Below are positions 1 to 12,100 of a stretch of DNA of 64,000 nucleotides, one piece after another. How positions within the stretch are numbered: position 1 is the first letter of the stretch; each line of letters begins with the position of its first letter. The position numbers and the translations under genes were made by a program. Under the pieces are notes generated by a model. It made no database searches. It was given only the letters and a program-made list of their open reading frames with translations, and was not told the DNA's origin. Origin of the DNA: Corynespora cassiicola (lineage: Eukaryota; Ascomycota; Dothideomycetes; Pleosporales; Corynesporascaceae); the NCBI GenBank assembly GCA_022059125.1, contig JAEUWY010000016.1:744001-808000 (forward strand), written 5' to 3'.

Positions 1-612
1 ATGACGCAGATCGAGGCCGAAGCTTCGTGGCTGGAACAGGTCAAGCTGAAGACCGCCGAGGGCGTCAAGATGTTCTTGATAGACATGTGGCTCGCGAGGC
101 ATACGCCGGAAAAGGTCCTTCCGCTACTGCACAAGGTCATTGATGGTGCGAAGAAAGAGTATGCCGATGCTATTGCCAACGGCGGCGGGATATATGGTGT
201 GGGCTACTGCTTTGGTGCAAAGTACATTTTGATATTGGCTGGACAACACCCCGACGATGTAGCTCATGGCCAGGCGGCGCCGAAGGATGAGGAGCAGGGC
301 GCCGTAACCAACGAGCCTGCCATCAAGGCCGGTGCTGTTGCACATCCCACGTTGCTCACGAAGGAGGACCTTGAGGCTGTCAAGGCACCTGTCTACATCG
401 CTGCCGTCAAGGACGATCCAATGATGGACGAATCCTCGGTGCTAACACCCGGGCGGAGAACCCTCGAACAAAATAAGGTGGAGCATGAGATTGAAGTTTT
501 CGACGGTGTTCCCCATGGATTTGCCGTGCTGGGAGATTATGACGACCCGAAGATCAAGCAAAAGCAAGTACAGGCTTTTGGCCAGATGCTGGGATGGATT
601 CAGGGGCATTGA
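1..612 (+). CDS. Dienelactone hydrolase family protein (3' part)
   Basis: Alpha/beta hydrolase of the dienelactone hydrolase family, a group that cleaves cyclic or lactone esters; the substrate here is unknown. The frame is open from base 1 to TGA at 610-612 (203 codons). A nucleophile elbow GYCFGAK is visible with Cys70, then KDDPMMDE with acidic residues near 138-143 and PHGF with His172. This order fits the family's Cys-Asp-His triad. Family members usually have about 50 more N-terminal residues forming the first strands, and these are missing. The ATG at base 1 is therefore probably an internal Met, with the true 5' end outside the window. It is convergent with SLD5, 313 nt away. Confidence 0.8.
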   Translation: MTQIEAEASWLEQVKLKTAEGVKMFLIDMWLARHTPEKVLPLLHKVIDGAKKEYADAIANGGGIYGVGYCFGAKYILILAGQHPDDVAHGQAAPKDEEQGAVTNEPAIKAGAVAHPTLLTKEDLEAVKAPVYIAAVKDDPMMDESSVLTPGRRTLEQNKVEHEIEVFDGVPHGFAVLGDYDDPKIKQKQVQAFGQMLGWIQGH

Positions 613-925
613 GCGTCGCTGGAATGGTATTTGGGCTACAGTGTCTATCTGGCCCCATGTAGTGCATTTATGGGCGTTGAGGCTTTTGTGCGTTATATCA
701 TACCTGATTAGCTTTCCCAGGCCTGTCCAGGTTCATGAACTTTTCTTCTATCCCGCAGTCTCTCGAGATCTTGAGATGCAGCCTATCAGCCTCAACAGCC
801 TCTATAATGGTCCTGTAAAGCGTCTTCTGACGCCCGCATTTCTGCGCGACCCGGCCTGAGTTGTGGTCCATGACCTACCTCATCAAGCAAATCTTGACTT
901 TCTTGCCAGTCTCTTGGGGATGCGA
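613..925. other. Convergent 3' intergenic spacer
   Basis: Spacer of 313 nt between the stop codons of the hydrolase and SLD5. I see no coding signal, repeat or RNA gene in it. It should hold both 3' untranslated regions. Confidence 0.5.
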
Positions 926-2115
926 TCATATCAGCTCCAAATCCCCACTCCACACCCAACCCTTAATCGCGCTCCACCGCACAACCCACACATCACCCCT
1001 CTTCATCTCGAACCTTTTATCCGTACCCTCAATCTCCAGTTCACCCACATCTCTCAGCACACGCACAAAGACCGCAGCATCCTCGTCAGGCTTATCAATC
1101 ATGCTGATCCCGCCCGTAGTATCATCCAGCTTCTGCAGACTAGCGGGAAACTGCGAGAGGAAAGAGGCAGAGTAGTGCTGGGATAGCAGGGCTTGGTGCG
1201 AGGTCAGATACTGGTACTCTGAGGGTGAAAGCAGCGGAGGCCGCGTGGAGTCGGGGTCGATGGAGGCTTCGTGTTCGGAGGCGACGTGGAGTGGGTGCGC
1301 GTCGATCTGGATACCGTGGGTCAGCTGGGGTGAGTCGGTGAATCCGAGAGATGGGATGAAAGGGCGGTAGAGTAACAGCAAGGAATGAGCGATAGAATGG
1401 AATGGAATAGGAGGTGGCGAGGAAGCCAGCTGGTAGCATGGCTCGCAGCAAGTAGCACGCAGCCACGATGGTTGGAAGCGCACGCACGTACCTTTTTTAT
1501 CCGGGCGCGGAGAAAGCTGCGGACGAGAAATTTGAAGCGCTCGAGCTCCGTTTGGATGACGATGAGCTTGAAGTTCGTCTTGGGGTCCATGTTCCCCGTT
1601 TGCTCCTCGACGAGCTCGATCTGCACAAAGTAAAAGAAGATGGTCGTCAGTCAAAACAGTCCGTCAACGCAGCGTTCGCCAACCAAACTCGCCATCCAGC
1701 ACCAAGCACATACTTCGCCCCGCCACCGCCCTGACCTTGTCCCGAAGAACAGACATCGTCACTTCGCCAACCGTGGTCCCCCTCCGGTTCTCGAACTCCT
1801 CACCGCCCCACGCACCCTCTTTTTCTCCCCAGTCCGCGTGACGTCCCCCTCCCCTGAGAGATTGTCAGGGCGTCAAACACCCAGCCCCCACCAGATCGCC
1901 AAAGGAGTGCTACAGCCTATAATATCCTACGCAAGCTTGCAACTCACCTGACGTCTGATGCGCTCGAACACGCGATCCATGAGCAGCTCCGGCCACGCCA
2001 AAAGCTCCGGCGCCACGCGCTCTGCGACCCACGCACGTGTCAGCTCCTGCAGGTCCCGTGTCTCCTGCGGCACCGCGTCGACGGCAACCTCAGCGAGGAG
2101 GTCGTCGATATCCAT
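926..2115 (-). CDS. SLD5: GINS complex subunit SLD5
   Basis: Subunit of the GINS tetramer, which joins Cdc45 and MCM2-7 to form the replicative CMG helicase in the nucleus. Exons on the minus strand are 2115-1948, 1620-1492 and 1306-926. Donors GTGAGT and GTACGT and acceptors GTGCAG and ATCCAG all fall between codons and give 225 residues, the normal size for fungal Sld5. The start MDIDDLL fits family N-termini. Exon 2 carries the alpha-helical A domain ending FLRARIKK, joined directly to IDAHPLH. Exon 3 holds the B domain with [29 protein letters not shown] and the terminal LELI, a strong Sld5 signature. An MCB-like octamer lies about 525 nt upstream. Confidence 0.95.
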
Positions 2116-2223
2116 TGCAGCTATGTGGATGGGAATGGAGGCTTGGGAGGCCCTGGGAGCGTGTACGAGTGCGAGTGTGGCGGAGGCAGCTGCGGTCAGC
2201 GGACAAAGGAAAAACGGTCGTGC

Positions 2224-2250
2224 GTCTCGAGGGTCTCGAGGGTCTCGAGC
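2224..2250. repeat. 9-bp tandem repeat GTCTCGAGG x3
   Basis: Two exact copies of GTCTCGAGG followed by GTCTCGAGC. The array lies 109 nt upstream of the SLD5 start codon, in the probable leader or promoter. Confidence 0.8.
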
Positions 2251-2638
2251 GTTTGGGTGGGCGTTTTGCGTTTTTGCGTTTCGCGCGGCCGGAGCAGAAG
2301 TATGTGGGTATGTGCGTGGGTGGGTGGGAAGCGTGATCGTGCCAGAGCGAGGGAGTGGACGAGGGCGGCGCAGACGCTCCAACGTTATCGTCGTTGCGAT
2401 GTGGTACCTTTGCGGGAGAGGCGGCGGACTGGGGTGCGGGTGACGTGCATGTGATCTCGGATGGGACAGAGTTTCTGGTAGCAATTCGGGCGGACAAGCA
2501 CGACAAGGTTTTGACAGACGAGCGAGATGCGCGCGCTGCTGCAAGGCGCGGTGGGTGTGGTGGGCTGCTCGGTGGCGCCTTTGGGAATGGCGGGGCAGGG
2601 ATGTGGGGTTGAGGCGCGGTGATCGACTGCGCTAGCGC

Positions 2639-2646
2639 GACGCGTC
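2639..2646. promoter_or_regulatory. MCB-like element (GACGCGTC)
   Basis: Palindromic GACGCGTC containing ACGCGT, the MluI cell-cycle box bound by MBF-type factors in yeasts. It lies about 525 nt upstream of the SLD5 start. The assignment is inferred from the site and from the replication role of the gene. Confidence 0.3.
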
Positions 2647-3069
2647 GTGATTGGTCGGCCGTGTTGATGTTTACTGGCTGCCCGCATCTGTCACAACACG
2701 GAGCTGACAGGACATCAAAACATGCACGTTTCAAGGATGCTCGCGGGAGCCGGCGTGTCACAGCATCACATCGGACATGCATGGGCGCACAAAGATTTTT
2801 TTCGACTGTTTTTTGATCAATGCCTGATGATAACACACAAACACTCTCTCATCACCATCGTCCCTCCTCTACATTACGACGAGGTCCGTCCCGCTCAAAT
2901 CTCTCTGCAAAACTTCAATCCAATCCACTTATGTACACAGCCGTCTATGCAGCCAAATTACGGGCCGCAAGGGTAGAAGGGTCGAGTAGATAAGTACAAT
3001 CGAAGAAGTGGGAACCCAAGGGAAACAATAAGATCCCTAGTGGAACCCGAAGAAGACAGAATTATCCGA

Positions 3070-3118
3070 GGGGGGGGGGGGGGGGGGTGTGGTTAACCAT
3101 TTCGATGGGGGGGGGGGG
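3070..3118. repeat. Two poly-G tracts (G18 and G12)
   Basis: G18 at 3070-3087 and G12 at 3107-3118 lie between SLD5 and CDC25. The lengths may be affected by sequencing error. Confidence 0.8.
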
Positions 3119-3796
3119 CTGTGCGACGGGGTATCCAGTGTTGTTTGGGGCGGGTAATACCGAAAGGGAAAAAGTTTGGAGTAGGTAGGAAATCTGGGTG
3201 TGTCGAATGCTAGGGTCGGTATTGTTGTTATAGAGGCACGTAGGCCTATTTGTATTTTGTTCGTGATCTTTTTTAGATTCTTTGGTGAACATCTGAGAGC
3301 ATTTTCAGCTCAACAGGCCGTAGTAAAGATCCGTCTGAGGATGGTGGGCATGAATGACAAAGGAGATTATAAGCTCGCGAGCGCCGTCGGTGGCAAATCG
3401 CTAGCTGTAAAGCATTGTTGTTGTTGTAGTTGTAGTAGGGGTATCCAGCAAGTTCTCTCGCGAGAAGATGAAAAACGTGTCCCGGCGCGGCAGGCCGTGG
3501 GTGTAGAATGCAGAAAAAGAAATGGAAGATAGGATTGCAATGAACGCAAACCGGAAGAAGAAGACTGCAAGCAGCCGAATTTCGATTTTTCCCCGCCCAA
3601 CTGAAAGCCGAAGGTGTATGCAGGCAGTCTGAGAATGGGGATCGCTTGAACGCCACAGGTAGGAATCGAAACTGTGACCATAACGCCAGTGTTGTGGGAT
3701 CGAATGCCGCAGTCAATCAATAACGCCGTAGATCCGATTCGCCGTGAGCATAGTAGAGGAATCGTGAGGAAATCATGGAACCACAGGGTCCCAGGC

Positions 3797-5762
3797 TCAA
3801 TATGAAGCCATGCGACGAGTGGCTCCTATTCGTCCAACATTGGGGGAGTCGTCGCCGAGCGTAAGCACACCACCGCTCTTGGATCGGCCGATGGCGGTGG
3901 GGCTGTCTTCCATTTGGGTATCGTGCTGGCCAAATGCAAAGGTCTGTGCACGGTTGAGCTTGGAGCGCTGACGAAGCTTGTTCAGTCCACGCTCGCAAGA
4001 CCTCTCGTGCTCTTTGGCGTCCATCCGGAGATAGCTCTGGGGGACGCAGCGGGTGCGGTGGGATTCGAAGAAGGAGCTGTAGCCACCGTCCAGAATGTAA
4101 ACTTCGGGGTAGCTGAGCTGAGGATAGCGATGACAGTTCTGTTTCCGGTCCTCATGACGGACAAATTTGGCCCTGAGTAATGTGAGCAATGGGACTTGCG
4201 GTAGCGACATGCAGACTTACATCAGAGGTGCGCGATGGGCGGAATACTCGCAGTGGAGGATTAATAGCGTATTAGTGGTACCGGATACATTAGCGAAGAG
4301 TCGATCAGCCAGCTGCTCCTTCTCGCAGAAGTTCAATGCGCCATCGATATGACCGCCCTCGTACTCGTACTCGAAGCGACAGTCTATGACGTACTTGTCG
4401 CCATAGACTTCGTCGTACTTTCCGTTGAGGACATCAATCAAGGTTTCGCTATTGATACGGGGAAGGCTATCGGGTTCAGAGGGCTCAAAATGGGGGAGCC
4501 TTAGGGTGGGAGCGTCATCGAGGTCCATCACAGACTGTAGGCCACTGGGAGAGTACTCAGACTTGTCTTCCTTGGTGTTGATCACATCGCCAGGGTGCTC
4601 GTACATGCTTAATGACCTCCGAAACTTGGTGGGACGACGTGATGATGGTCCGACAGGCTTGCGGATGTTGGAAAGAGGCGAGCCATTGCCACGTGCGTGG
4701 ATGGCGAAGGGCTTTGGCTTCGACGAACCCTGCAGGGGGTTGGACGAGGGCCTCTTCTCTTGGGGAGGAGAGGGAGCAAAGCATTCATCCAGCGACGGTG
4801 CCGAAGACAGGGATGACAGGGAGGATATGGAGGATATGCTCGAGGAGAAGTCGTCGATGCCGGCGCCAAACTTGAAGGGCGGCAGGGGTTGCTGCTCCTG
4901 AGACTTGAAGGATACTGAGTTGGTGGTGTGGTTCTTGGTGCGGGCCAGAGAGGGACGCAGCAACGCAGACTTCCGTCGGCTAGTAGTCATGTTAGCAATC
5001 ATCTCACACACAGGCATTGTACCGAACATACTCGGCAGCGGAGCCCGGGCGTTGGTTTTCCAGCTGGGACTTGGGGAACTGCGGGGGCGGAGGCAGCTCG
5101 CACGGCGACAGCATCTCCTCCTCCGAGCCCTGGGCGTTCTCTGGTGACGGTGACGGCAGCGAGCGTTCGGGCTGGAAGCAGAAGGGAGCTTTGTGAGGCA
5201 ACGGGGAAATGTCCATCGAGTCGGGCACGTAGCCGGGCGACGACGAGGGAATCGGCGGCGTCGTGACGCCTTCCCAGCGGATGGGAGGAGTCGTGGTGCC
5301 TTCTGCTTGAGTATGTATCAGCCTCGGGTGCCCCACGCGAGCAATTGACAGGATCCATGCTTACCCCGAGCGTCCAGCTGCTGGAAGAGGTTCGACGTGA
5401 AGAGCGACCGGCGGGGGGTGGCGAGCTGCGGGCTGCGGAGAGAGACGTTAGCTGGCGGACTGCAGGTAACGGGAGGCATGCAATGCAAGGGGGGGTTGCT
5501 GGGGTACGTACCTCTGGTCGACGTGCAGGTTGGACGACATGTCGGCGGCCAGGCACGACGTCGGCGAGGAGCCTCGCATGGGGCCCAGGGTGAAGTAGTC
5601 GGCCTTGGGGGGGCCCATCATGCTCATGTCCCGGAAGTTGAAGTCCTTGCAGCCAAACTGGGTTGCGAACAGAGGCTTGGACGTGGGCAGGTCACGGCGG
5701 TATCCCCAAGGGCCGGGGATGGGCGGCGGGTGCATGGCTGCCAGGGGCGACGACATCTCCAT
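3797..5762 (-). CDS. cdc25: M-phase inducer phosphatase Cdc25
   Basis: Dual-specificity phosphatase that removes inhibitory phosphates from Cdk1 to start mitosis; the Aspergillus homologue is NimT. Minus-strand exons are 5762-5512, 5432-5365, 5302-5032, 4979-4221 and 4172-3797, giving 574 residues in frame, close to other filamentous-fungal Cdc25 proteins. The N-terminal half is Ser/Pro-rich and regulatory in character. The C-terminal rhodanese-like domain contains the HCEYSAHRAP signature (HCX5R) near residues 440-450. A 48-nt intron interrupts the Met codon just after this motif, and exon 5 resumes with AKFVRHEDRKQN. The first ATG of exon 1 is at 5762; an in-frame GTG a few codons upstream was not used. 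The 5' neighbour across a 3.4-kb gap is POL5, divergent. Confidence 0.93.
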
Positions 5763-6679
5763 GGCGCTGCTGCGGGCAAGGCTCACGGCGAGGAGGTGAA
5801 AGGGACTGTTCGTTTGCGGGACGGCAGCACGCTGGCTGGCTGGTGCAGGCGGGCAGCGGGAGGCGGGCGGCGGGCGGCGGGCTGGGGGCCGGGTTGCTAG
5901 GTAACGCTATTGCGGAGAAACGAGCGTCGTGCCTGTGCAGCTATCTCGACTCGTTTGCGGGCGCTGGGGGAAGAGGGCTCCGGAGCTCGACGACGGCTTG
6001 GGGTCGCGGGACGGACAGCCGATAAGCATACAAGACAAGAAAACTAATTCCAATCCAAGCGATGCACTCGAGGCAGCGGGGCGGGGATCCAGGCGGCCGC
6101 GGGTTCTGAGCAGATCTGAGCTACGGGCGGGCAGCGGACATGAGGGCGCAGCAGGCGTGGTCGGAATGGATAGAGAGCGTGGAGCGACTGCCCAGCGAGA
6201 TATCCAAGGGGTAACGACCGACGTCCAGTGCCGGCAACCGCGAGGAGGGAGAGAGAAAGCCTTCTTGGGGACGGAGAAGGGTGAGGAGGAGGAGGGCAGG
6301 GCGAGGTGAAGAGGGTGGTGGTGAGGATGCCGAGCTTCGTTACTACAGCAGCGAAGATGCAGGTTTGCATCCAAGGGCATCTGTGCATCTGAGCTCAGGA
6401 CGACCGGGGCCCATGCACTAAGCGCTCCACGCCGGCAGCCTCACCACCCAATATTGTGTCCGTCCGCGGCTCTGGCTGCGGGCCACGGGGGCTGCGTCCA
6501 GTTTGTGACGCCGCTGGCCGCCCTAGCGCCCTAGAGGCTGATCCAGAAGGCCCCTCGGGATTTCGACACGGTCGCGACGGTCGTGACGGTCCTGACGCCG
6601 CAATTGCGTTCACGCAACGACGGAAGGATCGAGATCATACATGGCGCATACGAGGCCCTGCAAGACGCCTGCAAGAGGT

Positions 6680-6712
6680 GCGCTGGGCCTGCGCTGGGCC
6701 TGCGCTGGGCCT
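6680..6712. repeat. 11-bp tandem repeat GCGCTGGGCCT x3
   Basis: Three exact head-to-tail copies. A near-identical array, two 10-bp units plus one 11-bp unit, occurs at 27940-27970 in another divergent promoter. Confidence 0.85.
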
Positions 6713-7072
6713 GCAGCTAGGCCTCCCCGCGTCGCCAGTAAACAAGTGTTCGCAGCCACGGCCATTGTGAGTCGTCCCTCTGCTCGTCTGCCCCTCTGCC
6801 CACTTGGTTCCGCTCCGCTGCTGCTGCCGCTGCTGCTGCCGCTCCTGTCCTATTTTCGCCGTGCTGCCCTGCCTGCGGTTGTTGCCAGAGCAAGGCCTGC
6901 GCCTGTCCGCCAGCACGGGGCAGCGTGCATGCGGGCATGTTGCCTGCAGTGCGCGCCCGGGCGTGTGAAACGTGCAATTCTCCGCTTAAAATGTGCATTC
7001 GGCCTTCTCCACTGCCAGACCAGACCAGACGGCAGCGCGTCGACGAGTAGCAGGCGGCCTGTTGCATTGTAC

Positions 7073-7120
7073 CTGGCTTCCTGGCTCCCTGGCTCCCTGG
7101 CTCCCTGGCTCCCTGGCTCC
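7073..7120. repeat. 8-bp tandem repeat CTGGCTCC x6
   Basis: One variant unit (CTGGCTTC) is followed by five exact copies of CTGGCTCC. The 8-bp period is not a multiple of three, consistent with non-coding DNA. Confidence 0.9.
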
Positions 7121-9169
7121 CCTCGCAGACGTACCGCCGGACAGGCACGGCTCCAGCCAGCACGCCCGCCTCAGGAGGCTCGCCAAAAAGCAACCCTCGT
7201 GGTACCCGTCTCCAAGGTTACCAGCGACTACTGCAGCCGTACCAACATCTACACAATCTACACCGCGCCTAGCGTGCTGCGCTGCGCTGCGAGTCGCTGC
7301 AAGGCGCTGCAGCCCGCTCTGCGATGCTTCCGCCAGCGTCCAGTACGCCCTCTGGACGGCCTCGTCCAGCCAGCGTCAGCTCGCCTGGCCTGTCGTCATC
7401 GCAGCCGCTTGGCGCTGCTTGCCAGGGAAACGGGCTGCCAGGCCCCGAATCCTCGCTCAGAGATTGACATGCTGCCGCCCTCATTGGGCAGGCGGGAGAT
7501 GTTCGCCGTCTGAATTCGTGCAGCGTTGCCGACGTTGCAGCGCCTGAGGGCCTGAGAAAGGTGCCGTACAAGGCCCGTGAACCCCTCTGATCCCTCTCAG
7601 TCTGACAGGGTTAATCCACATCCGGCCTGCATAAAACCGGACGGGCCCAGCCTCTTGCGCTCGAGGATCGAGCGAGCGGCTGCGGAATCATCGATGGCGA
7701 GATGCTCAACGTCATTGCCAATACGACGCTCATGGGAGCTTCCAAGTTTGCAGTATAAGGCTGCCGTTCGCCAGTAGATTGGCCCGCCAGCTGCTCCCAT
7801 CCGACACCGACGCCCGCTGCCCGCCCTGCTCCCGGTGTTGCTGTGTTCCTGTGCCTGGCAGCTTTGCGCAATCCGCCAATCCCCCCCCGGGCCAGGGTTG
7901 CTCCGCCATGACACTCGAGTGGCGGGCTGAGGCATGGTCGAGAATGCCGGCCGGCCCTACTCTCTACGTCAAAATGAGAATGAGCCCACATCGAAACCAA
8001 CCGCCTGCCCGACCGCGTGCACAAACTCTTCACAAACCGTTCCGTCGTTTGGACCCCACCAAACAGCCGGCGACCCCTCCTCTGCACCGCTCAGCTGCTG
8101 AGGGCTGTGACGGCGCCCTGTCTGGCGCTTGCAGGGGCCGGCCTTCGTCGCACCCACCACGTCGCGTGTGCTTCCCGGGTAACGCGACTCGCTTGCAGTG
8201 TAAACAACCCGAAAGCGCCGACCGAATGCCTGGTCCCGTGACTCGCCATGCCCGCCGCGTCTTTTCTGGCAGCCGTCTCCGTGCCGCGACATGGATGCCG
8301 CCGTCGCCCAATCCTTCCCCAGACCGACTTCAGAATCGCGTTTCACTCTCCCCTGAGCGCTGCAGCTGGACTGAGGATTTAGGCGGAGACCCGCTCTCCA
8401 GGTAAGCAGCCGGCCGACCGCTTCCGGTGAAGCTGATGACGCTTCCTTCTGCCCTCATGGCCGTCCCGCTCCAGCCCGCACCCGTGTGACGGCCGCGTGC
8501 TCACCACCGCGTCGTTACAGTTGCTGCGCGAGGTTCCCGCTCCAGCCCGCCCACTGAGGCACAGCACACTGCGACTTGCCTCGTCATTTGTCCCCGTCCC
8601 ATGCACCGGCCGCCTTGAGTTCCACCACCTTCTTCCCAGAGTTTGCCAATGAGACCGGGGCTCTCTATTTCCAGCCCGCCCACGACAATTAATATACAAC
8701 AGCTCCGGGTTTCATCTGCTAGCAGGTGGGCCGCGACGCGATAAGGCCAAGGATGTAGAGTTGATCTACGAACGAGACCCTGAAAATGCTGGTAGCTTCC
8801 TTCAGGAGTCACGTCGTCTGCACTCGGCCAAAGCTACGGCGACAAGTCTTACGAGGCCGTGTGTAATGGCGAGTTGCTCGAGCTGCTGTAGGCCGGGCAA
8901 CCGCGAAGCCATTACCATTAGATAGGGCAGAGATTTTTTTCGCAGTGGGTCACGGCGAAAAAAATTTGGCGAAATGAAGAAGATGTTAGACTGCGGCCTC
9001 GTGAACCAGAAGCTTGAGTGACCACAATCGAGGCCGAGGCCGAGTCCTCCCTGGCCCGTGCATGGGTGAATTTGCGGGGTCGGCCAAATGGTTAATCCGG
9101 CGAATAACTTTTTTCCAACATCACGTCTCGTACACGCGCGCCCGATCACGCCTGCGCTCGACGACGAGA

Positions 9170-12100
9170 ATGGGAGGAAAGGCTCAGAAACGCGGCCGCG
9201 AGTCGGCTCAAGGCGCCGACGCCCCCGGAAACCCTGCGAAGCGGCGCCGTCCAGCTACCGAGGATGCCCTGAAACTTTCGAAGCTCTATGACGAGCTAGC
9301 TGCAGAATCCGACGAGGTACGACTCGGTGCAGCCAAGCAGCTCATTGTGCATTTCTCTCCCGAGAGTAAACCCGCGCCGCAGGAAGTTAAAAAAGCGTTG
9401 GGCCGTTTGATCAAAGGACTATGCAGCCAGCGAAAAGCAGCCAGGGTTGGCTTCTGCATCACGCTGACCGAACTGCTGCGCCAGCTCCTTGGGCAAGACA
9501 CTTCTATTCCAGGCCTCGACCTGGACGTAAAGTCTGTAATAAAGCTAGTCCAGGACAACACAAAAGTTGAGGGCAATGTTTCGGGACAGGTGAGGGCCTC
9601 GATGTCCAGGGTGTGGCGCCGCACTGCTGACCAGTTCATAGCAACGCAGAGACCACCTTATCGGCAGGCTGTTTGGCCACAAGGCTATCATGCAGTCCTC
9701 GATCCTCATCGAGCCAACCCTTTACTTGGAATGCTGGGACGAACTTCTGGACCACATCTACGGAATGGCACGCGACGTCCCCTGGCTACGCGAAGAATGC
9801 GGCTTGATACTTGTGGAGGCAGTCAAAAGCTTGAAGTCCAGAACTGAATTGGAGGAATGTGTGCAAGGGTTGATTCAACGTCTAGACTCCTTCAAGCTCA
9901 CCAATACGCCTGAAGGGGTTGCGATTTGGATGACGGTGAAAGCCCATTATGGGCATCTCCTGCCCAAAAATGTTTGGCATTCGAACGACCCGCTTTCCAA
10001 GAAGGAAAGGTCTCGTTTGGCCAAGATACTGAAGGAAGACTTCCGTAACGTTTCGCAAGACGGCAAAGACGAGGGTGTCAAGAATGCTGGAGCCAATGAC
10101 AATCCCATCTTTACATGGGACCTGGTTCTCTCCACCATTTTGTTGAGGGATGATGTACATGGTGGTAAATTGGAGTCCGCACAGCCAGAGTTCCCCCAGT
10201 TTTGGATTGATGTGGTAGACGGTGAGTCAAATTACACCTGGTACGAAAGCACAATCTAATCCATACAGGCAATCTATTCGCAGCTTCCTCTTCCCACGAA
10301 CGCAAGTCATGGGGCTTCAAGCTCTTCGCAAAGATGATCACCAACGTTCCACAATGGGCGATACCGAGCTTGTTCAGCCCGAACTTCATGCGGACCTTGA
10401 TCAACCAGAGCAAGAAGGAGGATCGTTTTCTCCACGCGGCCGCCCTTACAGCCCTGAGAGCTATTCAGAACAAGGTGGAGCAAGTTCCAGCCTCTGCTTT
10501 GCTCATTTTCACTGCTCTCACCAGCAAAAACGGAACCATCGAGCTCGACAGGATCACAAAGACCAAGACGCTGGAGCAGATCATGCTCTCAGCCGATGAT
10601 GAGACGTTGAGGAAAATTGTGCGGCACCTGCACGCAATCGTACTTCGCCCCGACACCCAGGAACAGTCCGTGGCCGACACTCGTCGCCAGACTGTTGCTG
10701 ACCTTTTGTTGAATACCGTTCGCCACTACAAGCACTACGAGAGCCATTCTTCGGAGTTGCTCGAGAAGGACAATTGGTTACGGACAACGATGGACATTTT
10801 GGTTGAGAGTGCCTACTTCGTCCCCCGCTCGACAGCCAAGACTAGCAAGGTCCCTCTTCCCGTAATCAGCGAAGGCGGGAGAAAGATGTTCCAAGAGCGT
10901 CTTTCATCCTGTCTTACACGGCTACTTGCCGTTGAGACTGGATCTCGTTCCTCTTTTGCAGTGATGACCTTGAACCTAATTCAGTCAAAGTCTACCTCCA
11001 AGAGCTATCAGCTTGCATTCAAAGCAGATGCCGCTGTCAATGATACGCTGGAAACTGCCATCAAGACACTGGATGCTGTGGTTGCCAAAGGGTCGATTGG
11101 CGGGAACAAGTCTGCGGCCGAGGGGTTCGTGCTACTTTATTCCGTCACTCTGCTCCAAGTATACAACGGCGATGAGGATGCCATTTTGATGCTTGACGAT
11201 CTGGATGCTGCTCACAAAGCCCTTTCAAAAAGTAAGGGCGATACAGAAGGCCGCGACGCCTTCGTGGAAATCATTCTGTCTCTGCTTGGAAACCCACGTA
11301 CGCTTTTCCGCAAGATAGCGGAAGATGCATTCACTGTCTTCGTGTCAGATCTTAGCTCAGAAGGCCTGCAGTCTCTGATTGATGTGCTTGACACGGAAGA
11401 GAACCTGGAAGGACAACGCGAACTTTTCTCCCAAGGCGACGAGGGCGATGAGGCTGCAGATTCTGACGATTCTGACGATTCTGACGACTCCGATGATGAC
11501 GTCGAGGAGGCGTCTGACGTAGAGATGGTGGATGGCGGGTCTGACGGATCAGGATCCGAAGACTCAGATGATGGTTCCAGCGGGTCTGGGGGCGACAGCG
11601 ACAGTAGCTCCGCGGACGAGGACGAGGACGAAGAAGAAGACCCGGAGCTTACTCAATTCAACAACATGTTGGCTCTGACGTTACAAACCTCCAAGCCATC
11701 GGCAGATGGGGAGGGCGATGACGAAACTTCAGATGAGTCGGACATGGACGACGACCAGATGATGGCACTGGATCCCCACCTCGCCAACATCTTCAAGCAG
11801 AGGAGCAAGACCACAAGCAAGAAGAAGGAACGTGAAGACGCGAAGCAAAACGTCGTTCAATTCAAGTCTCGGGTGCTCGATCTTCTTACCATTTACATGG
11901 ACAAGGAATACTCCAACCCGCTCACCCTGCAAGTCCTACTGCCCGTACTTCGTCGGACGCGGGCCAATGCAAACAAGCAGCTTGCAGAGAAAAGCTCGAA
12001 GATCGTCAAGGCTTACACGGCCACACGCACGAAGAAGAAGGCTCCTCTGCCCAAGCCGGACGATGTTGAGGAAGTGTGGAACATCCTGAAGGAAATTCAT

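Larger units (their letters stand above)
2116..3796. other. SLD5 upstream region and CDC25 3' flank
   Basis: Gene-free stretch of about 1.7 kb, GC-rich near SLD5. It contains a 9-bp tandem repeat, one MCB-like site and two long G runs, each listed separately. The open frames crossing it are low-complexity and do not resemble proteins. Confidence 0.5.
5763..9169. other. Large intergenic region between divergent CDC25 and POL5
   Basis: Gene-free 3.4 kb, mostly GC-rich. Its open frames (one of 290 codons at 6641-7513) are Arg/Pro/Ala-rich low-complexity translations with no recognisable domain and no start context. It contains two short tandem arrays, listed separately. Such a long spacer is unusual among the tightly packed neighbours, so long leaders or non-coding transcripts are possible, but nothing direct shows them. 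Confidence 0.5.

Noticed and set aside
2090..2836. Minus-strand open frame of 248 codons overlapping the SLD5 start
   Set aside because: Different frame from SLD5 exon 1; Ser/Pro/Arg-rich promoter-type sequence.
6641..7513. Plus-strand open frame of 290 codons in the CDC25-POL5 gap
   Set aside because: The translation is Arg/Pro/Ala-rich, passes through two non-coding tandem arrays with different periods, and has no protein character.
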